DNA of 64,000 bases from Actinoplanes sp. NBC_00393 (GCF_036053395.1 NZ_CP107942.1:8326501-8390500); one strand, 5' to 3'; shown: positions 25,122 to 33,553, numbered from the stretch's first letter. A program made the numbers and translations. The notes: generated from the sequence alone by a model not told the origin.

Positions 25122-25786
25122 CCGACGACGAGGCCTTCCGCAAGACGACGTTCGTGGTCATCGACTTCGAGGCCACGACACCCACCGGGTCGCCGGCGCA
25201 ACCGGTCGAGGTCGCCGTTCTCGCGCTGCGTTACGACGGCGAATGGCGGGAGACCGGGCGCAGGACCTCGCTGATCCGGCCGCCCGCGTTCGCACCGGTG
25301 ACACCGGCGTTCACCGCTCAGACCGGGCTGACTGCCGCGGAGCTGCAGGCCGCACCGACCCCGGCCGAAGCGCTGGGTGCGCTGGACCGCCGCTTCACGG
25401 CCGGCACGTCGTATCTGCTGGTTGCTCAGCACGCCGCCACCGAGGCCAACCTGATCTACCACCAGCGGCAGCACTGCCCGGCACTGGCCCGCATCGACCT
25501 GCTGGACACGATCCCGCTGGCCAAACGCTGCGTTCCCGGGCTGATCAACTACCGGCTGGACACCCTCCTTGCGTACTTCGGCATCGCCCAGCCGGCAGAC
25601 CGACATCGGGCACCCGCAGACGTCGCCGTCACCGCGCAACTGTTCCGCCGGCTCATCGCCTTGGCACACGACAACGGTGAAGTCGACAGCCTGGCCGGAC
25701 TCGTGAAGATCGCGGGGCGGGCGGCCCCAGGCAACGCGCCCGTGCAGGAGGAACTGTTCGAGATTGCACCTCAGGAAGCTGAGTAG
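25109..25786 (+). CDS. DEDDh-type 3'-5' exonuclease
   Basis: 225 residues from the ATG at 25109, with GGCGGTG upstream. The DnaQ-like exonuclease motifs are present: FVVIDFEATTP (Asp19, Glu21), a middle block with AQHAATEANLI supplying an Asp/Glu-region helix, and HRAPADVAVTAQLF, the H-x4-D motif of the DEDDh group. It would degrade nucleic-acid 3' ends, releasing monophosphates. In an operon for a nucleoside analogue, a 3'-5' exonuclease could excise the misincorporated analogue or act on an oligonucleotide-like intermediate. In motif II the Asp is replaced by Glu, so catalysis should be tested. Confidence 0.82.
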   Translation: MGGLTDDEAFRKTTFVVIDFEATTPTGSPAQPVEVAVLALRYDGEWRETGRRTSLIRPPAFAPVTPAFTAQTGLTAAELQAAPTPAEALGALDRRFTAGTSYLLVAQHAATEANLIYHQRQHCPALARIDLLDTIPLAKRCVPGLINYRLDTLLAYFGIAQPADRHRAPADVAVTAQLFRRLIALAHDNGEVDSLAGLVKIAGRAAPGNAPVQEELFEIAPQEAE

Positions 25787-25789
25787 CCC

Positions 25790-26449
25790 GTGAGCCGAGA
25801 GGACGGTGCGACCGTGGCGACCGACACCCCGCTGGAGCGCGAAGAGGTCCCGTTCTGGTTCGACCCGCTGTGCCCCTGGGCCTGGATCACCTCGCGGTGG
25901 CTGCTGGAGGTCGAGCAGGTCCGGCCCGTACGCGCGGACTGGCGCATCATGTCGCTGGCCTACCTGAACCTCGAGCAACGCGAGGGCGAGGGCCTCAGCG
26001 AGGACTACCGGGCGCTGATGGAGCGAGCGTGGGGGCCGGTGCGGGTGTGCGCGGCCGCCGTCGAACACGCCGGTCCTCAGGTGCTCGGCGGCTTGTACAC
26101 CGCCATCGGTGTTCGGCTGCACAACCAACGACGCCGCGACGATCCCGCGGTCCTGCCCGAGGCCCTCGCCGACGTCGGTCTTTCCGAGTCGCTGGCTGCC
26201 GCCGCGGCCAGCACCGAGTTCGATCAGCAGATCAAGCAATCGCATCATCAGGCGTTCGACGAGGTCGGGCTCGACGTCGGCACACCCGTGCTGCGCATCA
26301 GGGGCACGGCTCTGTTCGGGCCCGTCATCACCCCGGCACCGCGAGGGGAGGCCGCCGGCCGGCTGTGGGACGGCCTGGCTCTGATCGCGGGGACCGACGG
26401 ATTCTTCGAGCTCAAACGCACCCGGACCCGTAAAGCGTCATTCGAGTGA
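25790..26449 (+). CDS. DsbA-family oxidoreductase of the Rv2466c type
   Basis: 219 residues from the GTG at 25790, 3 bp after the exonuclease. It has the DsbA/thioredoxin-like fold with the active-site stretch WFDPLCPWAWITSRW (Cys28-Pro-Trp-Ala31) and the cis-Pro segment VGTPVLRI. The Mycobacterium tuberculosis relative Rv2466c is a mycothiol-dependent reductase that uses a CPWC motif; here the second Cys is Ala, so a one-cysteine mechanism with mycothiol is expected. It has no signal peptide. Its role in the cluster, perhaps a reduction or thiol transfer step, is unknown. Confidence 0.83.
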   Translation: MSREDGATVATDTPLEREEVPFWFDPLCPWAWITSRWLLEVEQVRPVRADWRIMSLAYLNLEQREGEGLSEDYRALMERAWGPVRVCAAAVEHAGPQVLGGLYTAIGVRLHNQRRRDDPAVLPEALADVGLSESLAAAAASTEFDQQIKQSHHQAFDEVGLDVGTPVLRIRGTALFGPVITPAPRGEAAGRLWDGLALIAGTDGFFELKRTRTRKASFE

Positions 26450-26574
26450 GACCACTGGTCGCACGTGGGGACGCGGCCGGGGCGTGTGCGCTGAGCCGCG
26501 CGCGAGTCGACCTGCCTGCTCAGCGGCACTGTGCCGGGCTGTTTCGGCCGGCGCAGTCTGGGAGCCGGTCCGGC

Positions 26575-27129
26575 TCAGCCCATCCGGCCGGAGGGCGCGC
26601 ACGCGCGGCGGATCCGGGGTCCCACCAGACGCTCGGCCTCGTCGAGCGGGTACCACGCCGCACTCGTCACCTCCGATTCCTGAAGGCTGCCCACATCGCC
26701 TGTCGTCGTGAAGGCGTATCCCAGGTCCAGATGGAAGTGTTCGGGCTCATCTTTCTTGGGTCGAGCAGGTACCCGGCCGAACTCGACATAGACGGGTTCC
26801 TGGGATACCGCGACGACCGCGTCGGGGTCGATGCCGGTCTCCTCCACAAGTTCGCGCACCGCGGCGTCGATCAGCGTCGTGTCGGCCGGCTCAAGATGCC
26901 CGCCGGGTTGCAGCGGAATCCCATACGCGAGGTGCCCGACGAGCAGGATCTCCTCGCCGCGGGTCAGCAGCGCACCGACGGTCACGTGCATGTCGAAATT
27001 GCGGCGGGAGGCGAAGTTCTTGCCTCGAGCCAGCAGCTCGACCGGCTCGGCCAGCAGCGTCTTCTCCTCGGGATACCGGTCGAGATAGGCGGTGAGGGCT
27101 TGCGCAATCTCCGAGTCAGCGATCGACAC
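26575..27129 (-). CDS. Nudix hydrolase
   Basis: 184 residues on the minus strand, facing the DsbA-like gene. A Nudix box variant is readable at about residues 76-100: PGGHLEP followed by RELVEETGID with the metal-binding Glu96 and Glu97; the spacing is one residue longer than the textbook box, as in many GGHxEPGD-type members. It hydrolyses a nucleoside diphosphate linked to another group. It is the only cluster gene on this strand and could clear a modified nucleotide from the cell pool; a housekeeping role is also possible. Confidence 0.88.
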   Translation of the reverse strand: MSIADSEIAQALTAYLDRYPEEKTLLAEPVELLARGKNFASRRNFDMHVTVGALLTRGEEILLVGHLAYGIPLQPGGHLEPADTTLIDAAVRELVEETGIDPDAVVAVSQEPVYVEFGRVPARPKKDEPEHFHLDLGYAFTTTGDVGSLQESEVTSAAWYPLDEAERLVGPRIRRACAPSGRMG

Positions 27130-27620
27130 GAGACGCCTCCAGAGCAGTCGGATTCATTACGTTTGCCGACACAGCACATGCCTCACGCTTTACGGCTTCG
27201 CTGGCCGGCAATGGCCGAACCCGGCGAACCTACCGCGTCCGTCAAGCCCGCACACGCACAACGACTCACGTGTTCTGGCGCAAACACCCGGCGGTGCGAT
27301 CAACCTGCGCGACGGGGTCACTGCCGCACCCGTCGACCGCAGCCCGTCGAGCGCACGCTCAGCAACGTCGATCTGGCCTCGTGGACGCCACTGCCGATCG
27401 CGGCAGCCGCCACAGTGGCGAGGCCGGTAGACGTGAGCGGTCTACGACACGCGGTGTTCGACCATTTGTGCGAATGCGTTGCCCGGTTAGACGGACTGCG
27501 TCGTGTCAGCGACAGCCCGCCACCCCGGGAGGCGAGTACCGATACGGGGGTGACTCCACAACATGCCGCCTCCCTCCCAGTTCCGACGATGCGGACCGCC
27601 CGACAGGAGGAAATGAGCAG
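27130..27620. other. Divergent intergenic region between the Nudix and ABC transporter genes
   Basis: About 490 bp with the Nudix gene leaving to the left and the ABC gene to the right. It should carry both promoters. No convincing small gene, RNA or repeat is visible, and the ATTCCC array found before folE does not occur here. The ABC start is preceded by AGGAGGAAATGAGCAG. Confidence 0.5.
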
Positions 27621-29603
27621 GTGAGCGCCGTTGTGGACAAGCCCAACGCTGATCCGAGTATCCCGGCGCAGAACGGGGGAAAGCCTACCGAGGCGGTCCT
27701 TCCGGAGTTCCGGCGCAGCTGGTGGGAGACCGGCATGCGTGCCCGGGCGGATGCCGGTGTGCTCGGGGTCTTCGCCGAGCTTCCTGGCCTGATCAGCAAA
27801 GCGGTGCGGGTGGCGTGGCGCGCCGACCGGCTGCGCACGGTGCTGGTAGCTGTCGCGACCGTGGGTGCCGGCTCGATGGCTGCATTCGGGCTGCTGGCGA
27901 CCCAGCGGATCCTGATCGAACTGTTCGCGGCCGGCCCGACCCCGGACCGGGTCCGTGCGGCCGTGCCGGCGCTGGCGTGGCTGGCCGTGGTCACCGCGAT
28001 CCGCGGCGCGCTCGGCATGGTCGTCGGATACGCCCTCAACGGGCTCACACCGCGCGTGCTGCTCGACGTAGAGAAGGAACTGTTCGCCGACACCACCGCA
28101 GTCGAGCTGCGGGCCTTCGACGACGACCAGTTCGCCGAAGGCATGGAACGGGCAACCCGCGGCACGGAAGCCGCGATCGAGCTGGTGCAGACGGTGATGA
28201 ACCTGCTTGCCGGCCTGGTCAGCCTGCTGGCAGTCGTCGTCGCCGTGGTGGCCATCCACCCGCTGCTGCTGGTAGCCCTGCTCGTAGCGACCGTCCCCAC
28301 CGGGTATGCCGCCCTGCGCGCCGGCCACGTCAAGTTCGGCAGCTACCTGGCCTCCTCCACCCGACGGCGCCGGCAATGGGTGCTGCAGCGACTGATGGCC
28401 GAACGTGACTCGGCCGCCGAGCTGCGGTCGTACGGCCTGCGGCCGTTCCTGCTCGGCCTGTACGACAGGGTGATGGGCGCACAGGTCGCCGAGGAGCTAC
28501 GGGTGGCCCGGCGGGTCACCACCACCATGAGCATCGGAGCGACGATCGGCGGCGTCGCCTTGACGGGCGTCTACGTACTGCTCGGTGTGCTGCTGATCAA
28601 CGGGCACATCCCGCTGGCCGCCGCAACTACCTGCGTGATCGCGGTGCAGGCGGCACGCAATTCCCTGTCCACCGTGACGTTCCAGGTCGACAGGGTCTAC
28701 ACCAGCGGCCAGTTCTTCAACGAGTACGTGCGGTTCCGGTCGACCGCAGCCCACCACCTCCCGGCCCGCGACACTGGCAGCGCCGCCGGCCCTCGGCGGG
28801 TGGCGCAGCCGTTGGCTGAGCTGACCGTTCAGGGTGTGAGCCTGCAGTACCCGGACAGGCAACGGCCGGCAGTTGACCAGGTGACGGTGACGATCCGGCC
28901 GGGCCAGACGATCGCTCTCGTCGGCGAGAACGGCTCCGGCAAATCCACCCTGGCGGCGATGATCGCCGGTCTGCGCACCCCGACCGCGGGCACACTTCTG
29001 TGGAACGGCCACCCCTACGCCGCCTACGACATCGACGATCTTCGCGGCCGGATTGCGGTCGCCATGCAAGATCATCACCGCTGGCCGTTCAGCGCGTCGA
29101 CGAACGTCGCCATGGGCGACATCGGTTCCGACGCCGAACCGGAACGGATCGAGGCAGCCGCCCGCAAAGCGGCCGCGCACGACATGATCCTGGAGCTGCC
29201 GAACGGCTACGACACCCTGCTGGACAAGACCTTCAAGGACGGCTCGGACCTGTCCGGAGGGCAGTGGCAACGGGTGGCTGCCGCGCGAGCATTCCTCCGG
29301 GACGCCGACGTCCTGATCATGGATGAGCCGTCGTCAGCGCTCGATCCGCGCGCCGAACACGCCCTGTTCCAGGCGCTCCGTGACCGGCAGGGCACCAAGA
29401 CCACCATCCTCATCACCCACCGGCTCGCCAACATCACCCACGCCGACCAGATCCTGGTTCTCCAGCACGGAGCGCTCATCGAAGCCGGCACCCATCGCCA
29501 GCTGATGGCAGCCGCAGGCGCCTACGAATCGCTGTTCACCCTGCAGGCGGCCGGTTACCAGAGCGAACCGTCTGCTGTTGCATCTGATGCCGGTGCGGCA
29601 TGA
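27621..29603 (+). CDS. ABC exporter, fused membrane and ATPase domains
   Basis: 660 residues from the GTG at 27621 after an AGGAGG site. The first ~370 residues hold about six transmembrane helices of an exporter-type domain. The ATPase half has Walker A GENGSGKST (about 435-443), the signature LSGGQWQR (about 544), Walker B VLIMDEPSSALD (about 560) and the switch histidine in LITHR (about 600). It works as a homodimer, or pairs with another half-transporter, to export a substrate from the cytoplasm. Following the biosynthetic genes, it is the likely exporter and a self-protection factor for the product. Confidence 0.93.
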   Translation: MSAVVDKPNADPSIPAQNGGKPTEAVLPEFRRSWWETGMRARADAGVLGVFAELPGLISKAVRVAWRADRLRTVLVAVATVGAGSMAAFGLLATQRILIELFAAGPTPDRVRAAVPALAWLAVVTAIRGALGMVVGYALNGLTPRVLLDVEKELFADTTAVELRAFDDDQFAEGMERATRGTEAAIELVQTVMNLLAGLVSLLAVVVAVVAIHPLLLVALLVATVPTGYAALRAGHVKFGSYLASSTRRRRQWVLQRLMAERDSAAELRSYGLRPFLLGLYDRVMGAQVAEELRVARRVTTTMSIGATIGGVALTGVYVLLGVLLINGHIPLAAATTCVIAVQAARNSLSTVTFQVDRVYTSGQFFNEYVRFRSTAAHHLPARDTGSAAGPRRVAQPLAELTVQGVSLQYPDRQRPAVDQVTVTIRPGQTIALVGENGSGKSTLAAMIAGLRTPTAGTLLWNGHPYAAYDIDDLRGRIAVAMQDHHRWPFSASTNVAMGDIGSDAEPERIEAAARKAAAHDMILELPNGYDTLLDKTFKDGSDLSGGQWQRVAAARAFLRDADVLIMDEPSSALDPRAEHALFQALRDRQGTKTTILITHRLANITHADQILVLQHGALIEAGTHRQLMAAAGAYESLFTLQAAGYQSEPSAVASDAGAA

Positions 29604-30409
29604 ACACGTCCGCCGCCACTGACGCGCTCGCCCGGCTGACGCAGGCCCGTACAGCTTGGCTGCATCAGGCACTCGAGGTCTTTTCCGCACACCGGTTCGT
29701 GGCAGCGGTGTGGGTCGAAGGGTCACTGGGGCGCGGCGACGCCGACGCGTTCAGCGATGTCGACCTGGTGCTGGCCATCGACGGATCGGCGCCGCCCTCG
29801 GTGTTCGCGGATCCAGTCGCAGGGCTGGGACTGCCCGGCCGCGTGCTCTACACCCGCGACAAGCCGAAGAACGCCCCGGCCGGCGGCGCCTACCGGGCGG
29901 CGTGCGTCGAGCTGGTGGCGTTGCCGGTCCTGGCCGACCTCTACCTGTGGCCGGCGGCGACGGCCACGATGTCGGCCGCCGCCCGGCTGCTGCTCCAGCG
30001 CGGTGACCCGCCACCGCGCAGCGATCTGAGCTTCCTGCCGCTGATCAGTCAGTACCCCAGCGGGGACACCCGAGACAGCGACCCGTACCAGCCACAGACC
30101 GTTCTGATACTGGTACAACTAGCCGCGAAACACCTTGCCCGAGGCGATCACGAGCGGGAAGCCTCGATCCGCCGGCAGCTGCGCGATCCGGCACACGCAG
30201 GCGATGCCGCTGCGCTACGGCGCTTGCTCGCAGCCCGTGTCGACTCTAAGGCGGGCTCGTCGCTGGACGGAGCGGTCACCGCCGTGCACCGGCTGATCGA
30301 GATCGCCGAGCACCAGGCCGCGGTCGCACCGAAGACCGCGACCTCCCGGTCCGGACTCGCCACGACGACGGCCAGGACACCGCCGACCGGACCCGGGACC
30401 ACCTCATGA
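29600..30409 (+). CDS. Nucleotidyltransferase-fold protein (aminoglycoside-transferase-like)
   Basis: 269 residues, overlapping the ABC gene by 4 bp. The N-terminus has the polymerase-beta-type nucleotidyltransferase motif VEGSLGRGDADAFSDVDLVLAI (GS at 41-42, Asp53 and Asp55 as metal ligands), as in aminoglycoside and lincosamide nucleotidyltransferases. A helical C-terminal domain follows. It would move a nucleoside monophosphate onto a hydroxyl or phosphate of a small molecule. In this position it may activate or mask the product, the latter being a resistance mechanism. Its final residues are low complexity. Confidence 0.82.
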   Translation: MNTSAATDALARLTQARTAWLHQALEVFSAHRFVAAVWVEGSLGRGDADAFSDVDLVLAIDGSAPPSVFADPVAGLGLPGRVLYTRDKPKNAPAGGAYRAACVELVALPVLADLYLWPAATATMSAAARLLLQRGDPPPRSDLSFLPLISQYPSGDTRDSDPYQPQTVLILVQLAAKHLARGDHEREASIRRQLRDPAHAGDAAALRRLLAARVDSKAGSSLDGAVTAVHRLIEIAEHQAAVAPKTATSRSGLATTTARTPPTGPGTTS

Positions 30410-30807
30410 CCGCCGGCCAGGAGACCTCGCCGCACGCCGATGACCCGCTGGTGCCGGACACGTTCACCGCGCTCGTGGCAACGGTGCAAGCGCTGAACCT
30501 CCGGTTCCCGAACCACAACGGTCCGTTCGAACGAGTGACCCGGCTGGCTGAGGAATCCGGTGAGCTCGCCGCAGCGGTCAACCACGCCGAGGGCACCGGC
30601 ATCAAGCTTGCCAAGCATGGCCCGTTCGATCCGGCGCACCTGGTCAAGGAAGTCATGGATGTGCTGCGCGCCGCGGTCGGGATCGCCGCGCACTACGACG
30701 TGGTCGACGACCTGCGCACGGCGATCACCGACCACTACCAGCGGCACGTTGCCCTGGGTTTGATCGAGGTGCCACCGCCGGGCGGAGATCAGCATGGTGA
30801 CCGCTGA
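30406..30807 (+). CDS. MazG-like nucleotide pyrophosphohydrolase
   Basis: 133 residues, overlapping the nucleotidyltransferase by 4 bp. The all-alpha NTP pyrophosphatase signature is visible: VTRLAEESGELAAAV (Glu49, Glu50, Glu53) and LVKEVMDVLRAA (Glu82, Asp85), which together bind magnesium. Enzymes of this fold convert NTPs or dNTPs to monophosphates and often remove abnormal nucleotides. Closing an operon with deazapurine chemistry, it plausibly limits toxic analogue triphosphates in the producer. Confidence 0.87.
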   Translation: MTAGQETSPHADDPLVPDTFTALVATVQALNLRFPNHNGPFERVTRLAEESGELAAAVNHAEGTGIKLAKHGPFDPAHLVKEVMDVLRAAVGIAAHYDVVDDLRTAITDHYQRHVALGLIEVPPPGGDQHGDR

Positions 30808-30934
30808 CCGCCGCCCGGCTTCGGGGGCCGAGCTGGTGCCGACGTGGCGTGACGGTGGCCGCCAGGTCCGGCGAGTATGGGCGGCATACGCGATCTCGCA
30901 GGCCGGCCGCGGCATCGGCACGGGCGCGCGACAT
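30794..30934 (+). pseudogene. Fragment resembling the N-terminus of an MFS transporter
   Basis: A frame overlapping the MazG-like gene by 14 bp reads VRRVWAAYAISQAGRGIGTG, which looks like the first amphipathic stretch and first helix of many MFS exporters. After this point the frame has no hydrophobic helices and becomes low-complexity sequence. I read it as the remaining 5' end of a transporter gene cut off at about 30.93 kb, where the cluster meets unrelated DNA. A chance resemblance is possible because only about 40 residues support it. Confidence 0.33.
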
Positions 30935-31007
30935 CCGCCGGCGCCAACATCGCTCAGGGCGAGCGGTCCGCGTCCCACAGCCGGCGACACCTGGACGTCA
31001 CGGTGGA

Positions 31008-32777
31008 TCAGCCTTCGGTCTGCTCTTCCAGATGTCGGGTCATCTGTTCCAACAGTTCGTCCGTCAGTTGCTGGAAGGCGTCGGTCTCGAACTGCGGCCG
31101 CCGGAGCGGTACGCCACGCGTATCCAGGAAGTGCTGGAGCGGAATCTCCGGGCTTTCCGAACGCCATGCAGTGACGAGCCCGCCTGCGTCATGACCATCC
31201 TCGACGGCGCGCTCGAGGAAACCGAGGTCATGGAGAGTGACGACGCCCAGTGGCATGACGCGGTCAGACTGAAGGGTCGCAATCCCCTTGGTGATCTCTT
31301 GGACCCGATTGTGTACGGCGGGGTTCCAGGGCAAACCGTCTTCCGGGACCACGATCAGCGGCACGAACTTGGTGTCGGGCGGCATGGTGCGGCCACTCGC
31401 CAAAAGAGGGAGCTGCTCGGTGAGCAGGTCGATGGTAGAGGCCATCTGGGAAGCCTTACGACCGGCAAGGGCACGGCTAACCTCTGTGTTGAGGTCGTCC
31501 GGCGACGCGAAACCTCGGACCAGTGCTTGGGAAAGACGCCGGTTGTTGGCGTCCAGGCAGAGCCAGACGTTCCCACAGTCCACGACCCAGTCGGACACAC
31601 TCGGCTGATCCCTTTTGATCCACCAAGCACCCCACATCTCGTCCTCGGTGTAAATCTGCTTGAACACCCCGGTAGCAGGGAAGATTCTCCACAGTGTCGA
31701 TCCGACGCTGTGCTCGAACTGCTTGTTCAGGCTGGACCGAAACGCCTGCTCGCGGCCCTTATCCGTCATCAGGCCCGTGCTGCCGTCCATCTTTCCGAGG
31801 TGCTTACGGACATCGAACTCGGGAACCTGGCCGAAGGCACGTTCGAGGACGTAGCCGAGCCGGATGACCTGTACCGAGCCGTCTGGAAGCTGCACGATCG
31901 GATGTGTGCGCAACTCGTTGAAGGCCCACGGTTGCTGTGCCGCGTCGTAGCTAGCCGCGTGTGCCTGAAGGTCCGCCAACGACACCGATGTCGCATCGAG
32001 GAATCGGTCGACAGCGGCGGGATCGATGCCGATGCGGCGAAAGAACTCCGGAGGGAAGCGCAGGTAACGGTGCTGTTGAGCCTGCACCCAGAGGTGCACC
32101 GCCACCCCGAAGAACGAGTCCAGGTCGCATTTCGTCGCTTCGGCGAACAGCTCGGCCGGGGTTCCGCCCGCCAATGTCTGCAGCTGCGGATCCACAGAGG
32201 ACGCCCAACCACTGCGCCAGGTGACCTCGGCACGTGCGAACAACGGCACCGGGTAGGCGCCGACGTTGAAGTACTGGTTCGCCATCATCTCGGCCGCCAA
32301 CGAGGCCTCCAGGCCGCCCCATCGCGGTCCCGCCTCGTCACGCAGCTGCCCCACGCTGTCGGCGATGCTCCACACCGCCCGCAGCACCACATCCAGATCA
32401 CTCAGGTCGTCACGAGCCGAACCTGCCGGGCAAAAACGCAAGGCCTCCATCATCGAAACAAGAAGCAGTTGCGGCGGCAACAAACGCCGGCCATCCCGCA
32501 GCGCTTCCCGAGCACGCGTAACCGCCGGGCGGGGCAGCACCGACACCCAACCGGCTTCCACACTTGCCGGTGAAACATCGCCGAGGTCCAGGTCCCGAAG
32601 CATGCCGCTGAGCAAGGCGAGGGCCTGACCCACCTGGACCTGACCCCACAGCTGCTCCCGAGCCGAACGATCCATGACCTCGCCGAAGATGTCCATGCTG
32701 GTCACATGAGGACGTCCCAGAATGCTCCACGGCGTCCGAGAACCCGGCCGTCCCTCGGGAAGCCACAAGCTGCTCAT
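31008..32777 (-). CDS. Large hypothetical protein at the cluster/island boundary
   Basis: About 589 residues, stop at 31008 (start ATG 32777 or 32804; no clear ribosome site). It is soluble with mixed alpha/beta composition and no repeats. The segment VSDWVVDCGNVWLCLDANNRRLSQ near residue 400 resembles the D-x(n)-E-x-K-type core of nuclease folds only loosely, with the key residues not clearly present. I do not recognise a family. It stands alone between the deazapurine operon and the tRNA-Arg repeat, where defence genes are often carried; that is context, not evidence of function. Confidence 0.7.
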   Translation of the reverse strand: MSSLWLPEGRPGSRTPWSILGRPHVTSMDIFGEVMDRSAREQLWGQVQVGQALALLSGMLRDLDLGDVSPASVEAGWVSVLPRPAVTRAREALRDGRRLLPPQLLLVSMMEALRFCPAGSARDDLSDLDVVLRAVWSIADSVGQLRDEAGPRWGGLEASLAAEMMANQYFNVGAYPVPLFARAEVTWRSGWASSVDPQLQTLAGGTPAELFAEATKCDLDSFFGVAVHLWVQAQQHRYLRFPPEFFRRIGIDPAAVDRFLDATSVSLADLQAHAASYDAAQQPWAFNELRTHPIVQLPDGSVQVIRLGYVLERAFGQVPEFDVRKHLGKMDGSTGLMTDKGREQAFRSSLNKQFEHSVGSTLWRIFPATGVFKQIYTEDEMWGAWWIKRDQPSVSDWVVDCGNVWLCLDANNRRLSQALVRGFASPDDLNTEVSRALAGRKASQMASTIDLLTEQLPLLASGRTMPPDTKFVPLIVVPEDGLPWNPAVHNRVQEITKGIATLQSDRVMPLGVVTLHDLGFLERAVEDGHDAGGLVTAWRSESPEIPLQHFLDTRGVPLRRPQFETDAFQQLTDELLEQMTRHLEEQTEG

Positions 32778-33068
32778 ACCCAGACACGCTAGACCGATGC
32801 CCACAAAGGGACAAACCTATTTCGATCCTCCAAGTGCGGCCCGGCATGGTGCGCCGACGGTCGACACAACGTGAAAGAGGAGCCATTACCGGGCCTGAGT
32901 TCGAACGATGATCGACCGCGACCCGGTGCCAGCGGCGCGAGAACGCGACCGCCAATTCGGCGAGTTTCCCGCAGCCGAAGGTTACGCACGGTAACGGCTG
33001 ACGACTCACCGGACGGGCCGATGGCGAGCTGCAAAAGTGGAGGATAGGGCCTCGATCGACAGACTTTT

Positions 33069-33226
33069 GACACGCGATCACCATCGGATCACCACGGTCC
33101 CACTAGGCGGGATTTTGGGCTTCAAAAATGGGAAGAAAAAAGGCCGTGACCCTTGTTCCCGCAGGTCACGGCCTTGATCTTTTGTGCGCCCGAAGGGACT
33201 CGAACCCCTAACCTTCTGATCCGTAG
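33069..33226. repeat. Direct repeat, copy 1: partial tRNA-Arg plus flanking arm (att-like site)
   Basis: 158 bp that match 58405-58562 with scattered substitutions and one near-identical half. It contains the last ~42 bases of a tRNA-Arg gene (33185-33226) identical to the 3' half of the real gene, the tRNA terminator hairpin and, further left, two GATCACC repeats 11 bases apart that resemble integrase arm sites. At 33227 identity with the tRNA stops. This is the structure left by integration at a tRNA 3' end. No integrase gene is adjacent. Confidence 0.85.
33140..33175 (-). terminator. Intrinsic terminator hairpin in the partial tRNA-Arg repeat
   Basis: A perfect 12-bp stem AAGGCCGTGACC/GGTCACGGCCTT with a 12-base loop, flanked by AAAAA on its left (a T-run when read on the minus strand). 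It is the copy of the hairpin that follows the intact tRNA-Arg at 58.5 kb. Confidence 0.75.
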
Positions 33227-33553
33227 ACAGCGGAGCAATCGCTCGAGGTCAGGGTGTACATCAAGATCTGAATGCCCGCCCGATTTAGACGCAATTGATG
33301 GCTTCGCCTAGCGCCAGGCCCTATCTCACATATCGAGACGCATGCGACCACAGCAGTTCGGCGGGGGATTTTGAAGACGCCTCGCCGCGGTGGGCCCGAA
33401 ATTGACGAGATTTCTGCCCTGTTTGGCCATGGAGGACGCGGCGATTTCGCCTGGTGTGCGGTGAACCGAGCGTCGGCATGATACCGCGAGAGAGAAGCAC
33501 ATCGTGGCTTTGGCGGCTCGATCGATGGCGGCTGTTGCTACGAACGTCGTGAC
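33227..33553. other. Intergenic DNA between the att-like repeat and moeA
   Basis: About 330 bp right of the partial tRNA. I see no gene, no integrase remnant and no repeat beyond the att-like copy. The stretch contains moderately AT-richer DNA around 33.24-33.42 kb, as is common at integration junctions. Confidence 0.45.

Noticed and set aside
16511..30807. A Dpd-type DNA deazaguanine modification system
   Set aside because: No DpdA/transglycosylase or dpd restriction genes are present; the regulators, exporter and tailoring enzymes fit a small-molecule cluster better.
16511..30807. Cluster being a prophage region with phage-type deazaguanine genes
   Set aside because: No capsid, terminase, portal, tail or integrase genes were found in the window.
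30849..32573. A 574-codon plus-strand frame opposite the 589-residue hypothetical protein
   Set aside because: It is dominated by His/Arg/Gly-rich sequence typical of antisense frames, whereas the minus-strand product has normal composition.
33185..33226. A second tRNA-Arg gene
   Set aside because: Only the 3' 42 bases are present; the 5' acceptor strand, D arm and anticodon 5' side are missing, so it cannot fold as a tRNA.
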